Origin: Actinomycetota bacterium
GTDB taxonomy: Bacteria > Actinomycetota > Actinomycetes > Mycobacteriales > Mycobacteriaceae
Reading direction: 5' to 3'
DNA length: 62,004 nt
Assembly: GCA_018268465.1 (NCBI GenBank)
Contig: JAFDWN010000052.1
Span: 1 to 62,004, forward strand
The notes under the pieces were generated by a model. The model was not told where the DNA came from. It worked only from the letters and a program-made list of their open reading frames with translations, and searched no databases. Positions 43,339-52,752 of the stretch are shown here, piece after piece. Both the position numbers and the translations under genes were made by a program. Positions within the stretch are counted from its first letter, which is position 1. The number at the start of each line of letters is the position of its first letter.

Positions 43339-43568
43339 GCACGCCGATCCTGCGAGTGCACGTCGATCCGCGATTGTGCGAAGGGCACGGACTGTGCCTG
43401 CAGTTGGCGCCCGATGTCTTCGACCTCGACGACGACGAGACAGCAACCTGCGATGAGCACCCGAACCCTGGCGCCCTCGCCGACATCCGGGCCGCGTCTG
43501 CGGCATGCCCCCGCCAAGCCATCGCGGTCGACGAGGCCGTCCGCACCAACTCTGGCACCAAGGAGTGA
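43335..43568 (+). CDS. Ferredoxin, [3Fe-4S] P450-partner type
   Basis: The 77-residue protein has Cys ligands in LCEGHGLCLQLAPDVF and a last Cys in AACPRQAI, the arrangement of small [3Fe-4S] ferredoxins that serve bacterial P450s. The middle position of the usual CxxCxxC triplet is His/Gly (CEGHGLC), consistent with a three-iron cluster. It is translated from an ATGA overlap with the P450 gene. A ferredoxin reductase is not present in the window and must come from elsewhere in the cell. Confidence 0.93.
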   Translation: MSTPILRVHVDPRLCEGHGLCLQLAPDVFDLDDDETATCDEHPNPGALADIRAASAACPRQAIAVDEAVRTNSGTKE

Positions 43569-43570
43569 CC

Positions 43571-44404
43571 ATGACCATCGCCACGACTCCCATCTCCGAC
43601 GCGATCGGCGTCGAGGTCACCGGCTACACCACCGCCGACTTCCTCAACCCCGGTGCACCACGGGATTGCCACGCGCTGCTGGAGCGCCACGGCGTCGTCG
43701 TCTACCGTGAAGCCCATATCAGCGATCCCGACCTCGTCGCTTTCTCCCGCGCACTCGGCGAGGTCGTCGTCGCGGGAGCCGGAGGGCATCCCGACTATCC
43801 CGAAATTTCCCCGGTCACCCTCGATCCGAGTAGGAGTGCGCTGGCCGGGCTGCGGCGCAGCACCATTTTCTGGCACACCGACGGCCTGACCGATCAAATC
43901 CCGCAGAAGGCGACCCTGTTGACCGCCCGGGAGATCGCCGACGAGGGCGGCGACACCGAATTCGCCAACACTTACGCCGCTCTTGACGCTCTTCCCGCCG
44001 ACAAGCGGGTCGAACTGGAGAGGTACCGCGTCGTGCATAGTGTCGCGGCTTCGCAGTTGCTCCTGACCCCGCACCCGACCCCGGAGCAAGAGGCCAAATG
44101 GGACCGCGCTCCGTCGCGTGAGCATCCCCTGGTGTGGCAGCGCCGAGATGGCCGCAAGTCGCTGCTCATCGGCGCCACTGCCGGCCAGATCGTGGGGATG
44201 GACCCTGCGCGCAGCCGCGAACTCCTCGACGAGATCCTCGACTGGGCTACCCAGCCGCAGTTCGTCCTGCGCCATCATTGGCGCGTCGGGGATTTGGTGG
44301 TCTGGGACAACACCGGCATGCTGCACCGGGCCATCCCCTACGAACCGACCTCCCGACGGCTGATGCATCGCACCACACTCGTCGGCGAAGAAGCGATTGC
44401 ATGA
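43571..44404 (+). CDS. TauD/TfdA-family Fe(II)/2-oxoglutarate dioxygenase
   Basis: The 277-residue protein has the iron triad: His102 and Asp104 in FWHTDGLT and the distal His252 in GMLHRAIPY, followed by the 2-oxoglutarate-binding Arg in RRLMHRTTL. These enzymes hydroxylate or cleave small organic compounds, coupled to oxidation of 2-oxoglutarate. It starts 2 bases after the ferredoxin stop behind AAGGAG, and its own stop overlaps the next SDR. Confidence 0.93.
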   Translation: MTIATTPISDAIGVEVTGYTTADFLNPGAPRDCHALLERHGVVVYREAHISDPDLVAFSRALGEVVVAGAGGHPDYPEISPVTLDPSRSALAGLRRSTIFWHTDGLTDQIPQKATLLTAREIADEGGDTEFANTYAALDALPADKRVELERYRVVHSVAASQLLLTPHPTPEQEAKWDRAPSREHPLVWQRRDGRKSLLIGATAGQIVGMDPARSRELLDEILDWATQPQFVLRHHWRVGDLVVWDNTGMLHRAIPYEPTSRRLMHRTTLVGEEAIA

Positions 44405-45171
44405 GTTCCATTCCCTACTGGGACGAACCGCCGACAGCCATTGTCACCGGCGGCGCGTCGGGTATCGGATTTGCGATCGCCCAGCGACTCAGCATCGAAG
44501 GCGCCGCGGTGGCCGTCTTGGACGTAGATCATGGCGCGGCGACCGCCGCTGCGGACAAGATTGTGGCTGCAGGGGGCCGAGCGATCGCCGCGCACGTCGA
44601 CGTCACCGACCGGAGTCTCGTCGATGCGGCGATCGACGAGACGGCGCGCCAGCTCGGACCGCCGACGATCCTGGTCAACAGTGCCGGTCTCGACGGCTTC
44701 GAGAAGTTCCTGGCGATCACCGCGCAAAGTTGGCAACAGATCCTCGCGGTGAACCTGACAGGCGTCTTCGACTGCTGCCAGGCCGTCGTGCCCCACATGC
44801 TCGACGCTGGATGGGGCCGCATCGTCAACATCTCATCGTCGAGTGCACAGACGGGCAATCCACTGATGGTGCACTACTCTGCGGCCAAGGCAGGTGTCCT
44901 CGGATTCACCAAAGCCCTTGCCCAGGAACTCGGTCCGCGTGGCATCACTGTCAACACCATCCCCCCGGGGTTCATCGACACACCGATGCTGCGGCGCAGC
45001 GAAGAACGCGGCTTCCTGGGCCCCGGCGTCGACGCCGCCGAAGCTAGAACCCCGGTGCGCCGTATCGGCCAGCCTGACGATATCGCCGCAGCGTGTGCGT
45101 TTCTGTGCTCACAGGGCGCGGGCTACATCACCGGGCAGGTGCTCGGTGTCAACGGAGGAAGGGTTTTGTAA
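44401..45171 (+). CDS. Short-chain dehydrogenase/reductase (classical)
   Basis: The 256-residue product has TGGASGIG, LVNSAGLD, catalytic Ser in NISSSSAQTG, Tyr-x3-Lys in HYSAAKAG and a FabG-like ending ITGQVLGVNGG. It is linked by an ATGA overlap to the TauD-like gene, so it most likely oxidises or reduces the product of the two oxygenases before it. Confidence 0.94.
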   Translation: MSSIPYWDEPPTAIVTGGASGIGFAIAQRLSIEGAAVAVLDVDHGAATAAADKIVAAGGRAIAAHVDVTDRSLVDAAIDETARQLGPPTILVNSAGLDGFEKFLAITAQSWQQILAVNLTGVFDCCQAVVPHMLDAGWGRIVNISSSSAQTGNPLMVHYSAAKAGVLGFTKALAQELGPRGITVNTIPPGFIDTPMLRRSEERGFLGPGVDAAEARTPVRRIGQPDDIAAACAFLCSQGAGYITGQVLGVNGGRVL

Positions 45172-45176
45172 GAGTC

Positions 45177-45785
45177 ATGGCACGAATCGATCCGGTGCCT
45201 CCGCGCGAGTTCTCCGAGGAGTTCCGCACGGCGATTGCTGCTCTGCGCCCAGCCAATCCCAGACATCAACCTCTGCCGACAAAGGATCGGCCCAAGGCAC
45301 TGAACACGTTGGGGACGCTGGCTCATCACCCCGACCTCGCGCGTGCCTACTTCACCTTCAACGGCCATCTGCTGCTCGGCACAACACTGACCGAGCGCCA
45401 GCGCGAACTTGTGGTGATGCGGGTCGCTGCGGTGCGGCAGTCCAGTTATGAGTGGTACCAACACCTTTTCGTCGCCCGCGACGCGGGCATCACCGATGAG
45501 GAGGTGGGCCGGGTCGCCTACGGTCCGGACTCACCGCTGTGGAGTGAGTTCGAGGCGGCGATACTGCGGGCCGTCGACGAAATGATTATCGACGGTGGGA
45601 TCACCACGCCCACCTGGCAGGTTCTGGCCAGGGAGTTCGACGTCCGCCAGCTGCTCGACTTGATCTTCACCGCAGGCGGATACGACATCCTGGCGCGGCT
45701 GTTCAAATCGTTCGAGTTGGCCATGGACGACGACATCCCCGAGCTGATGAGCCGGTACGCGCAACTCTTCGGACCGGAACACTGA
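45177..45785 (+). CDS. Carboxymuconolactone decarboxylase-like (AhpD-fold) protein
   Basis: The 202-residue protein has the all-helical CMD pattern LTERQRELVVMRVAAVRQSSYEW with H in YQHLFVARDAGITDEEV. The redox CxxC of AhpD is replaced by SSYEW, so a peroxidase role is unlikely and a lyase/hydratase or lactone-related role fits better. It starts 5 bases after the SDR stop and ends in a TGATG overlap with the LLM gene. Confidence 0.85.
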   Translation: MARIDPVPPREFSEEFRTAIAALRPANPRHQPLPTKDRPKALNTLGTLAHHPDLARAYFTFNGHLLLGTTLTERQRELVVMRVAAVRQSSYEWYQHLFVARDAGITDEEVGRVAYGPDSPLWSEFEAAILRAVDEMIIDGGITTPTWQVLAREFDVRQLLDLIFTAGGYDILARLFKSFELAMDDDIPELMSRYAQLFGPEH

Positions 45786-46705
45786 TGCGCATCGGCCTGA
45801 CCGGCGGAGCAGCGACGACTGATGGCGTGGTGCGCCAAGCCAAGCTCGCCGAGCAGCAAGGCTTTACGTCGTTGTGGTACGCCAGCAACGTCACCGCAGA
45901 TCCGCTGGCGTCCATGGCGATTGCCGGGCGGGAGACCAGCCGCATCGAGCTCGGCACCGCTGTGTTGCAAACCTATCCGTGCCATCCGCTGCTGCAGGCC
46001 CACCGGGTGACCGCGGCCGCAAATGCCATGGGCCGCTCCGGTTTCACTCTCGGTCTGGGTCCCTCACACGCCGCGGTCGTCGAGGATATCTACGGCCTGT
46101 CCTACGCCCGCCCCGGCCGCAACACTGAGGAGTACCTGTCAATCGTCACCGCAGCGCTACGAGGCGGGCCGATCGAATTCACCGGCGTGGATTGGAGTGC
46201 CCACCTACCTGCCGAGGTTCCGGCTCCGCAGTACCCGGTGCCGGTGTTGTTGTCGGCGCTGTCGCCGCGCATGTTGCGCATCGCCGGAGCCATCGCCGAC
46301 GGCACCGTGCTGTGGATGGCGTCGGCCAAAGCCATCGACACCCACGTCGCACCCCAGATCACCGCAGCCGCACAGGCGGCAGGACGGCCCGCCCCCCGCA
46401 TCGTTGCCGGCCTTCCCGTCGCCGTCCACGACGATGAAGCCGAAGCTCGCTCGGCGACCGCCGCCACCGCCGGAATGTATGCGGCAATGCCAAACTACAA
46501 GCGCATCATCGAAACCGGTGGCGGTACCACACCCGCCGACATCGCCATCGTCGGGAACGAAGCATCGGTCCGCACCCAACTGCAACACCTCCTCGACGCG
46601 GGCGCCACCGACATCTGGATCCAACCCGTGGCCGTCGGACGCGACAAAGCCGAACGCACCACATCCAAGACCCGCACCATCGACCTGCTGTGCGAATTGC
46701 TTTGA
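45785..46705 (+). CDS. LLM-class (luciferase-like) F420-dependent oxidoreductase
   Basis: The product has 306 residues with the bacterial luciferase-like TIM-barrel pattern: AEQQGFTSLWYASN, IELGTAVLQTYPCHPLLQAHRV, FTLGLGPSH and LLSALSPRMLRIAGAIADG. In mycobacteria such proteins mostly use F420; the choice of F420 over FMN is inferred. It is the last gene of the P450 operon, with 1 base of overlap. It could catalyse a hydride transfer or a Baeyer-Villiger-like step. Confidence 0.9.
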   Translation: MRIGLTGGAATTDGVVRQAKLAEQQGFTSLWYASNVTADPLASMAIAGRETSRIELGTAVLQTYPCHPLLQAHRVTAAANAMGRSGFTLGLGPSHAAVVEDIYGLSYARPGRNTEEYLSIVTAALRGGPIEFTGVDWSAHLPAEVPAPQYPVPVLLSALSPRMLRIAGAIADGTVLWMASAKAIDTHVAPQITAAAQAAGRPAPRIVAGLPVAVHDDEAEARSATAATAGMYAAMPNYKRIIETGGGTTPADIAIVGNEASVRTQLQHLLDAGATDIWIQPVAVGRDKAERTTSKTRTIDLLCELL

Positions 46706-46774
46706 GGGTGGTCGAGCGGTCTCGGTCGGTGCCGCTCCGACTGCTAGCGGCACCGCACCCGATGGACCCACGAC

Positions 46775-46813
46775 TTTTAAAACTGCAACGGTGTTTTAAA
46801 ATCTGCAAGGGTG
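46775..46813. repeat. Tandem direct repeat, possible operator
   Basis: TTTTAAAACTGCAACGGTG (46775-46793) is followed immediately by TTTTAAAATCTGCAAGGGTG. Each unit holds the palindrome TTTTAAAA. The pair lies in the 184-base gap before the SDR gene at 46890, in an AT-rich stretch otherwise unusual here. The 11-mer CGGTGTTTTAA at the junction recurs inverted at 53807-53817 before the luxE-like gene. Confidence 0.55.
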
Positions 46814-46889
46814 GGAACTGATTATTCGTGCGCCGTTACATCCACCTTGCAAAGACACCCGCCTCCCCGTGTTGTCCCCGGGGGCCCAA

Positions 46890-47732
46890 ATGAAGACGAT
46901 CGTGATCACCGGAGCCAGCGATGGCATCGGTACCGCAGCGGCTGAGCGCCTTGCCGAGGAGGGGCACCACGTTGTATTGGTGGGACGGTCACCGACGAAG
47001 ACCGCCGCCGTCGCGTCTCGTATAGGAGCGCCCTACCACATCGTCGACTTCGCCGAACTGGCGCAGGTGCGAAGTCTGGCATCGGAACTCGCGGCGACCT
47101 ACCCACGTATCGATGTGTTGGCCAACAACGCTGGGGGCATCATGGGCGAGCGCCAGTTGACCGGAGACGGCTTCGAACAGACGTTTCAGGTCAATCATCT
47201 TGCGCCTTTCCTGCTAACGACTTCGCTAATGCCACACCTCATTGAGAGCAAGGCGTCGGTGCTTCAGACATCGAGCTCAGCCGCGAAGAACTATGGAAAC
47301 ATCGACATCGACGACCTACAGAACGCAAAGCGGTACAGCCCCCAGAAGGCCTACGGTGACGCGAAACTCACCAACATCTTATTCACCAAAGAGCTTCACC
47401 GTCGCTTCCATGAGCAGGAAATCAGTTCTGCGGCGTTTCATCCGGGTGTCGTGGCGACCGGCTTCGCCAGTGACACCACTCATCTTATGCGCTTCGTCTA
47501 TCACACGAAGCTGGTTCGCCGATTCTTGGTTTCACCCGAAGATGGGGCGACAGGTCTGGCTACACTCGCCCAAGATCAAGAGGGCAGATCGTGGCACTCG
47601 GGGAACTTTTACGCCAAAGGCAAGCTGGCCACATCGGCGGCGCAGGCTGACGATATCGACCTCGCGCGTGACCTGTGGGACCACTCCCAAGCATTGCTCG
47701 ATGGCTGGAGCCGCCATGCGCCGCAAACCTAG
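46890..47732 (+). CDS. Short-chain dehydrogenase (retinol-dehydrogenase-like)
   Basis: From the ATG at 46890 (MKTIVITGASDGIG) it encodes 280 residues: LANNAGG, VLQTSSSAAKNYGNID, Tyr-x3-Lys in AYGDAKLTN, and a long C-terminus resembling the WW-oxidoreductase/retinol dehydrogenase subgroup. Codon use is less GC-rich than in neighbouring genes, which may indicate a separate origin. It is monocistronic, with the tandem repeat upstream. Confidence 0.88.
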   Translation: MKTIVITGASDGIGTAAAERLAEEGHHVVLVGRSPTKTAAVASRIGAPYHIVDFAELAQVRSLASELAATYPRIDVLANNAGGIMGERQLTGDGFEQTFQVNHLAPFLLTTSLMPHLIESKASVLQTSSSAAKNYGNIDIDDLQNAKRYSPQKAYGDAKLTNILFTKELHRRFHEQEISSAAFHPGVVATGFASDTTHLMRFVYHTKLVRRFLVSPEDGATGLATLAQDQEGRSWHSGNFYAKGKLATSAAQADDIDLARDLWDHSQALLDGWSRHAPQT

Positions 47733-47873
47733 ACCCGGCGGCGGTCGCATACTGTGCTCGCCCTTCGAGGGCCCTAAACCGCTGTTGTGCAAGCTGAATG
47801 GACGTCGTGGCGTCGGTGAGATCATGTCTGCCGCGTCCTGCTCAATCTCGGCAGCTGGAGGGTGGACCTGATC

Positions 47874-48716
47874 ATGGCGAAAATTGCCGTCGTCACCGGC
47901 GGGGCAGGTGGGATGGGGCTGGCCGCGGCGCGGGTCATCGGACGGGACTGCGCGGTGCTGATCTGTGACGTCGATGCCGCCGGTCTGGCTTCTGCACAGC
48001 GCGACCTCAACGCTGCAGGCGTCGAATGTGCTACGGCCACGTGTGATATCACCGATCCAGCATCGGTGCGTCAGCTGGTCGAGCAGGCACAGCAGCTCGG
48101 CACCGTGATGTCGGTCGTCCACACTGCGGGGGTGAGCCCCAGCATGGGGTCTGCCGAGATGATCCTGCGAATCAACGCGCTCGGCACCGTGCTCGTCAAC
48201 GAGGCATTTCTCGGCATCGCCCAGCCCGGTATGGCGGTGGTCAATGTGGCTTCCGTTGCCGGACACCAGCTGCCGGGCCTCGCGGCCCCGACGCGGCGCT
48301 ACAAGCGCGCGTTGCGAGACCGGAACCGGTTCTATCGGGATCTGCTGTCATTCTGCAATCGCATACCCCGCACATGGCAGCCACAGATCGCCTACGTGCT
48401 CAGCAAGAACTTCGTCATCTGGTACAGCGCGGCGATGGCCACGCGATTCGGCGAGAAGGGCGCGCGGGTCCTCTCGGTGTCGCCCGGATCGTTCGACACG
48501 GCGATGGGCAAACTCGAGGAAGGCGCCGGGGCGGGCGCGCTGGCCGAGCTCAGTGCTCTCAAACGGTTCGGCCGGCCCGAGGAGATCGCCGAGCTGCTCG
48601 CGTTCTGTGCCGGAGACAAGCCCGGATACCTCACCGGCGTCGACATCATCTGCGACGGAGGCGTGACGGCGGCCATGACACCGCTGGACACCGTGAAAAT
48701 GGCCCGATCGCGATGA
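47874..48716 (+). CDS. Short-chain dehydrogenase, 3-alpha-hydroxysteroid-dehydrogenase-like form
   Basis: The 280-residue product has TGGAGGMG and HTAGVSPS. An extra helical segment of ~40 residues (KRALRDRNRFYRDLLSFCNR) lies between the Ser strand (NVASVAG) and Tyr-x3-Lys (AYVLSKNF). Such an insertion is known from 3-alpha-HSD/carbonyl reductase-type SDRs, so a bulky alcohol or ketone substrate is plausible; this is inference. The frame also allows an earlier in-frame start, but MAKIAVVTGG is the natural beginning. It converges on the minus-strand Rieske gene. Confidence 0.88.
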   Translation: MAKIAVVTGGAGGMGLAAARVIGRDCAVLICDVDAAGLASAQRDLNAAGVECATATCDITDPASVRQLVEQAQQLGTVMSVVHTAGVSPSMGSAEMILRINALGTVLVNEAFLGIAQPGMAVVNVASVAGHQLPGLAAPTRRYKRALRDRNRFYRDLLSFCNRIPRTWQPQIAYVLSKNFVIWYSAAMATRFGEKGARVLSVSPGSFDTAMGKLEEGAGAGALAELSALKRFGRPEEIAELLAFCAGDKPGYLTGVDIICDGGVTAAMTPLDTVKMARSR

Positions 48717-48726
48717 CTCGCCAGCG

Positions 48727-49746
48727 TTATACGCCCGCGGTCCTCGCGGCGTCGACGGGGGGAACCTCGTAGAACTGGGTGGCCCATTTCCGCATGGCCA
48801 TGTACGGCTTCGCATCGATCTTGGCCAACGGTGGATGCTCGACATACTTCTGGTATTCCCAGATATCGCAGTCCTCCCAGACCGTTTTGAGGAACTGCCG
48901 CTCCACTTTCTCGACGACCTGCGGCGGCGGCACATCGGAGGTTTCACCGGGCAACTTGGGCCACCAGATCGAATAGAACATGTCGGAGACTTCGTCGTCG
49001 ACCGGCGTGCAGGCGAAGATCAGCCGGTGGCTCGACGAGCCTTCGAAGGCACTCATCGCGAAGCCCAAGCCGGAGAAGTGGCTGTGGATGCGCAGGGCCA
49101 TCACGTCGCGGTCATCGCTGCGGGTGTCGGGCCATCCGGTCAGGAACCGCCATTCCTCGCCAACGTTCTCCCAATGTAAACAGACCGGGGTCACTGTCGC
49201 GCCGTGTACATAGCGGAAATGTGAACTATCCGGGCCATTTTCGGCGACCACCTGGGGGTGGACGTGAATGCCGTCGGCACGGCTAGAGAATTCGGGGTAG
49301 GGCCGATAGTAGTTGGTCGGGGCGGTGTCGAATTGCGGGAACTTCAAAAAGATGTCGGGCAGCTCCCATTTAGGTGGCTGGCCGTGGGGCTGATACCACA
49401 TGAAGATGCATCCATGCTGTTCCCGAACGGGATAGGAGCGCAGCTTCAGTCCCCGGTTGGGTCTGTCGGGCTGATAGGGGATGAAGGTGTTGTCTCCGTC
49501 GGGTCCCCATCGCCAGCCGTGGAACGGGCATTCTACGCAGTCGCTAACGACCTTGCCGCCGTGGCCGATATGGGCGCCCAGATGCTTGCAGTGCGCTTCC
49601 AAGATATGAATAGCGCCCTGATCGTCGCGGTAGGCTACAAGATGCTCGCCAAAGTATTTGAGCGCCTTGACGTCGCCGATCGGGAACTCCGCTGACCAGC
49701 CGATCATGAACCACCCGGTGACTTTCCAGGTGAACGGTACTTTCAC
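48727..49746 (-). CDS. Rieske non-heme iron oxygenase, KshA-like
   Basis: With the GTG start at 49746, in a GTGA overlap with the SDR stop, it has 339 residues. The Rieske cluster ligands are Cys53/His55 (CKH) and Cys73/His76 (CPFH). The catalytic iron site follows in NGPDSSHFRYVHG. The general plan and DGDNTFIPYQPDRPNRGLKL resemble KshA, the oxygenase of 3-ketosteroid 9-alpha-hydroxylase. A reductase partner (KshB-like) is not in the window. A steroid-like or polycyclic substrate is a fair inference, not shown. Confidence 0.92.
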   Translation of the reverse strand: MKVPFTWKVTGWFMIGWSAEFPIGDVKALKYFGEHLVAYRDDQGAIHILEAHCKHLGAHIGHGGKVVSDCVECPFHGWRWGPDGDNTFIPYQPDRPNRGLKLRSYPVREQHGCIFMWYQPHGQPPKWELPDIFLKFPQFDTAPTNYYRPYPEFSSRADGIHVHPQVVAENGPDSSHFRYVHGATVTPVCLHWENVGEEWRFLTGWPDTRSDDRDVMALRIHSHFSGLGFAMSAFEGSSSHRLIFACTPVDDEVSDMFYSIWWPKLPGETSDVPPPQVVEKVERQFLKTVWEDCDIWEYQKYVEHPPLAKIDAKPYMAMRKWATQFYEVPPVDAARTAGV

Positions 49747-50579
49747 AGTTGGCCATCCCTTGCTTGTGGCGAACCGTCCAGCTCGCGGACATCGAGCTTC
49801 CACTGCTCGATCAGATCGAGGCTGTACCGGATCTTTCCGGTGGTTTCACTGTCGCAGTCACACAGTGCGACAACGGCTTCGACGACTTCCTCGACGGACT
49901 CGAAGAACTCGGCCGGCAGCGCGTCGCCCATCAGCTCGGCGAAACCCTCGCTCATGACCGCCACGCGCGGGCCGACCGCGTTGACGCGGATCCCGGTACC
50001 GTACAGGTCACCGGCCAGTCCGGCCGTCGTGCGGTTGAGCGCCGCCTTGGTGGCACCGTAGATCTCCATCGTGGAGCCTTGCGGGCCGAGATAGAACGGC
50101 GGTCCCTCGACGACGGTGGCACCCACGCTGGTCAGGTTGACGATCCAACCTTGACCCGATTCGCGCATCGCCGGTATGACCGTTTGGGCGAGCGCCAGGG
50201 GCGCAATGACGTTGGCTTCGTAGGCGAGTCGCTGCTGAGTGGGGGTGATCTCGGTGATCGGGGCGGTCGTGGCGGCGGCCGCATTGTTGACGAGGATGTC
50301 GATCGGGCCGCCGAGGATCGCCGTCGCCTCGGGCATGACCCGGGAGCGGTCGGCGTCATCGGTGATGTCGGCGACGACAATCCCGACCGTGGTGCCGTAC
50401 TTCTCGCAGAGCTGCTGGGTCTCGTGCAGGCTGCCGCCGGTCCCGTCGGAGGTCTCGAGGGTGCGCGCCACCAGGAGGACATCGGCGCCTTCGGCGCACA
50501 GGCGCTGCGCGATACCGGCCCCGATGCCGCGGCTGGCTCCGGTCACCACGGCGCGTCGGCCGGTAAACCGCTGTGTCAC
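49743..50579 (-). CDS. Short-chain dehydrogenase/reductase
   Basis: The 278-residue product has TGASRGIG, LVNNAAAAT, Ser in NLTSVGATVV and Tyr-x3-Lys in IYGATKAALN. The GTG start overlaps the stop of the enoyl-CoA hydratase-like gene, and its stop overlaps the Rieske start. The four minus-strand genes P450, hydratase-like, SDR and Rieske therefore form one coupled operon read from 52616. Confidence 0.92.
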   Translation of the reverse strand: MTQRFTGRRAVVTGASRGIGAGIAQRLCAEGADVLLVARTLETSDGTGGSLHETQQLCEKYGTTVGIVVADITDDADRSRVMPEATAILGGPIDILVNNAAAATTAPITEITPTQQRLAYEANVIAPLALAQTVIPAMRESGQGWIVNLTSVGATVVEGPPFYLGPQGSTMEIYGATKAALNRTTAGLAGDLYGTGIRVNAVGPRVAVMSEGFAELMGDALPAEFFESVEEVVEAVVALCDCDSETTGKIRYSLDLIEQWKLDVRELDGSPQARDGQL

Positions 50580-51361
50580 AGTGAGTTCCCTTCATCACTG
50601 GCCGGTGGCCGGTGGTCGCGCTGGCGGGCGGAGGCTTTACTGCCCGCGGCAGTGAACGCCGTCAGGTCATAGGTCCGGCCGATGCTGCTGGTGGTCTCCA
50701 GGGCCAATGCCCCGGCCAGGGACAGATCCTCGCCGCTGCGGTACAGCCTCAGCATGTCTGCGACGGCAGCGCTGCCGGGTATCCGTGCGGCCAGATCCAG
50801 CGTGTAGGACAGCAGCTGATCGTGGGGGAGCACATGGTTGACCAACCCGATGCGCAGCGCCTCCTCAGCATCGACGAATGCGCCGGTCACCGACATCTCG
50901 CGGGCTTTGCGGACACCGACGGCGCGCGGTAGCAGTGCGGTCAGTCCCCAGGTGGGCACCACGCCGAGCAGGGCGTGGGTGTCGGCGAACCGCGCGCGTT
51001 CGGAGGCGATGATGAACGAGCAACTCAAGGCGACTTCGAGGGCGCCGGACACGCACGCGCCGTTGACGGCGCAGATGACCGGCTTACGCATGGCCCGCAC
51101 GACGGCCGCGGGGGTGGGATCGAGCGGGCTGCCGGTCTCGTCGGGACTCCGCTCGAGCCGCTTGAAATCGACACCCGCGCTGAAGACGGGGTCGACCCCC
51201 GTCAGGATGACAGCGTGCACCGCGACGTCGCGGTCGGCCTCGGTCATCGCCGCACGAAGGGCCGCACGCAACTCGCCGTGCATCGCGTTCTTGGCCTCGG
51301 GCCGATCGATGGTCAACACGCGCACGGCGCCGTGCTGTTCGGTCCTCAACGTGGCTGTCAT
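50576..51361 (-). CDS. Enoyl-CoA hydratase/isomerase-family (crotonase) protein
   Basis: The product has 261 residues with the crotonase pattern: RVLTIDRPEAKNAMHGELRA, the oxyanion-hole strands FSAGVDFKRLE and NGACVSGALEVALSCSF, and FADTHALLGVVPTWGLTALL. The two usual catalytic glutamates are not both in place (VPTWG instead of a Glu at the second site), so the reaction could be hydration, isomerisation or another CoA-thioester step. Its presence implies that the pathway passes through CoA esters. Confidence 0.9.
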   Translation of the reverse strand: MTATLRTEQHGAVRVLTIDRPEAKNAMHGELRAALRAAMTEADRDVAVHAVILTGVDPVFSAGVDFKRLERSPDETGSPLDPTPAAVVRAMRKPVICAVNGACVSGALEVALSCSFIIASERARFADTHALLGVVPTWGLTALLPRAVGVRKAREMSVTGAFVDAEEALRIGLVNHVLPHDQLLSYTLDLAARIPGSAAVADMLRLYRSGEDLSLAGALALETTSSIGRTYDLTAFTAAGSKASARQRDHRPPASDEGNSL

Positions 51362-51368
51362 CGACGGC

Positions 51369-52616
51369 TCACTTCACTCGGTATCGGATCGGCAGGTGTT
51401 TGAGGCCACCCACGAAGGTGGTGGCGGTCAGCTCTGGGGTCCCGGCCAGTTCGACCGAGGCCAGCCGCGGGATGAGCTCGCTGAAGAAGCTGTTGATCTC
51501 CAACCGCGCCAGCGCGGCGCCCAGGCAGAAGTGCACGCCGTGTCCGAAGGCCAAGTGCCTGTTGGGATCACGTCCGACATCGAAGGAATCCGGATCGCTG
51601 AACACGTCTTCGTCGCGGTTCGCTGAAACGTAGGACAGCAGCACGGATTCTCCGGCGGAGATCGGCACACCGCGCACCGCCGTATCGGTGGTAGCGGTAC
51701 GCATCATCCCGGTGACGGGGCTGACCCAGCGGATCATCTCTTCGGTGGCCGTCCCCATCAAGCCGGGGTCGGCATGCAGTCGGTTGCGTTGCTCGGGATG
51801 CTCGACCAGGGCGTGCATGCCGCCCGAGATGACAGCGCTGGTAGTGTCGTGCCCCGCCGTGGCGATGATCAGGTAGTAGGACACGGTGTCGATGTCACCC
51901 AACGGTTCACCGTTGATCGTCGCGTTGGCGATGGCCGAGGCCAGGTCCTCGGTCGGATTCGCCCGCCTGGCGGCGGTCAGCGCCGTGAAGTACTCGAACA
52001 TCTCCAGCAGCGCCGTCATCTGCTCGGCGTCGGTGGCGCTGCGTTGGAACTCGGAGTCCTCCGATCCGACGAGTTCCTGCGTCAGCCTGAGCATGAACCC
52101 GAAGTCGGACTCGGGGACGCCCAGTAGCGTCATGATCATGTAGAGCGGATAGTTGACCGCGACCTGCTGGACGAAATCGCACTCGGGCCCCTCGGCCGCC
52201 ATGGCGTCGACGAACCTCTTGGCCAGGTGCTGTGCGCGGTCGGCCAGCATGCGCATTGCCTTGGGCCGGAACCAGTTCGCGCCGATTGCGCGAACATCGC
52301 GGTGCTGGGGGTCGTCCAAGTGGATCAGGGTGCGGACACCGGCCGAAGCCTGCATGTCCTCCTGCTCGGTACGCATGAGGACGGGGCGGGGACCGTTGAC
52401 GAAGACATCGTTGGCCCGCTCGATCACGAGCACGTCGGCATGCTTGGTGATCGCCCAGAATGGCCGGTACTGCGCGGTGTCGACCAAGGCGACAGGATTC
52501 GACGCCCTCAGCGCGGCCAGGGTCGCGTGCATCCGCACGGGGTCGGTGTAGGCGTTGGGATCCGCGAGGATCTCCGGGCCGTCGGCGGCCGTGCTGCCGA
52601 AGATCCCGGCAGTCAT
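51369..52616 (-). CDS. Cytochrome P450
   Basis: The 415-residue P450 has all landmarks: ATAGHDTTS in the I helix, EEMIRWVSP as ExxR and FGHGVHFCLGAALARLE with Cys364 as heme ligand. It is of the common actinobacterial CYP type and is different in sequence from the P450 at 42070. It leads the minus-strand operon and is divergent from the LLM gene at 52753. No ferredoxin is encoded next to it, so it may share the one at 43335. Confidence 0.95.
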   Translation of the reverse strand: MTAGIFGSTAADGPEILADPNAYTDPVRMHATLAALRASNPVALVDTAQYRPFWAITKHADVLVIERANDVFVNGPRPVLMRTEQEDMQASAGVRTLIHLDDPQHRDVRAIGANWFRPKAMRMLADRAQHLAKRFVDAMAAEGPECDFVQQVAVNYPLYMIMTLLGVPESDFGFMLRLTQELVGSEDSEFQRSATDAEQMTALLEMFEYFTALTAARRANPTEDLASAIANATINGEPLGDIDTVSYYLIIATAGHDTTSAVISGGMHALVEHPEQRNRLHADPGLMGTATEEMIRWVSPVTGMMRTATTDTAVRGVPISAGESVLLSYVSANRDEDVFSDPDSFDVGRDPNRHLAFGHGVHFCLGAALARLEINSFFSELIPRLASVELAGTPELTATTFVGGLKHLPIRYRVK

Positions 52617-52659
52617 GGGTCCAGACCTTGCCGGCAGGCAGCCCGATGCGATAAAACCA

Positions 52660-52678
52660 CACTGATTTCTTAGCAGTG
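52660..52678. promoter_or_regulatory. Inverted repeat in divergent P450/LLM promoter
   Basis: CACTGATTTCTTAGCAGTG has 5-bp arms CACTG/CAGTG around an AT-rich centre and sits in the 136-base gap between the divergent P450 and LLM genes. It is a candidate operator for either TetR protein of the island, though it does not match the TTAGGCG palindrome. Confidence 0.45.
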
Positions 52679-52752
52679 ATGAGGTTCAGGCCACAAGAGT
52701 GGATTCGAGGTTGTCGGTGTGCTAAGCCGACGCGACGAAAGGACACGCTTTC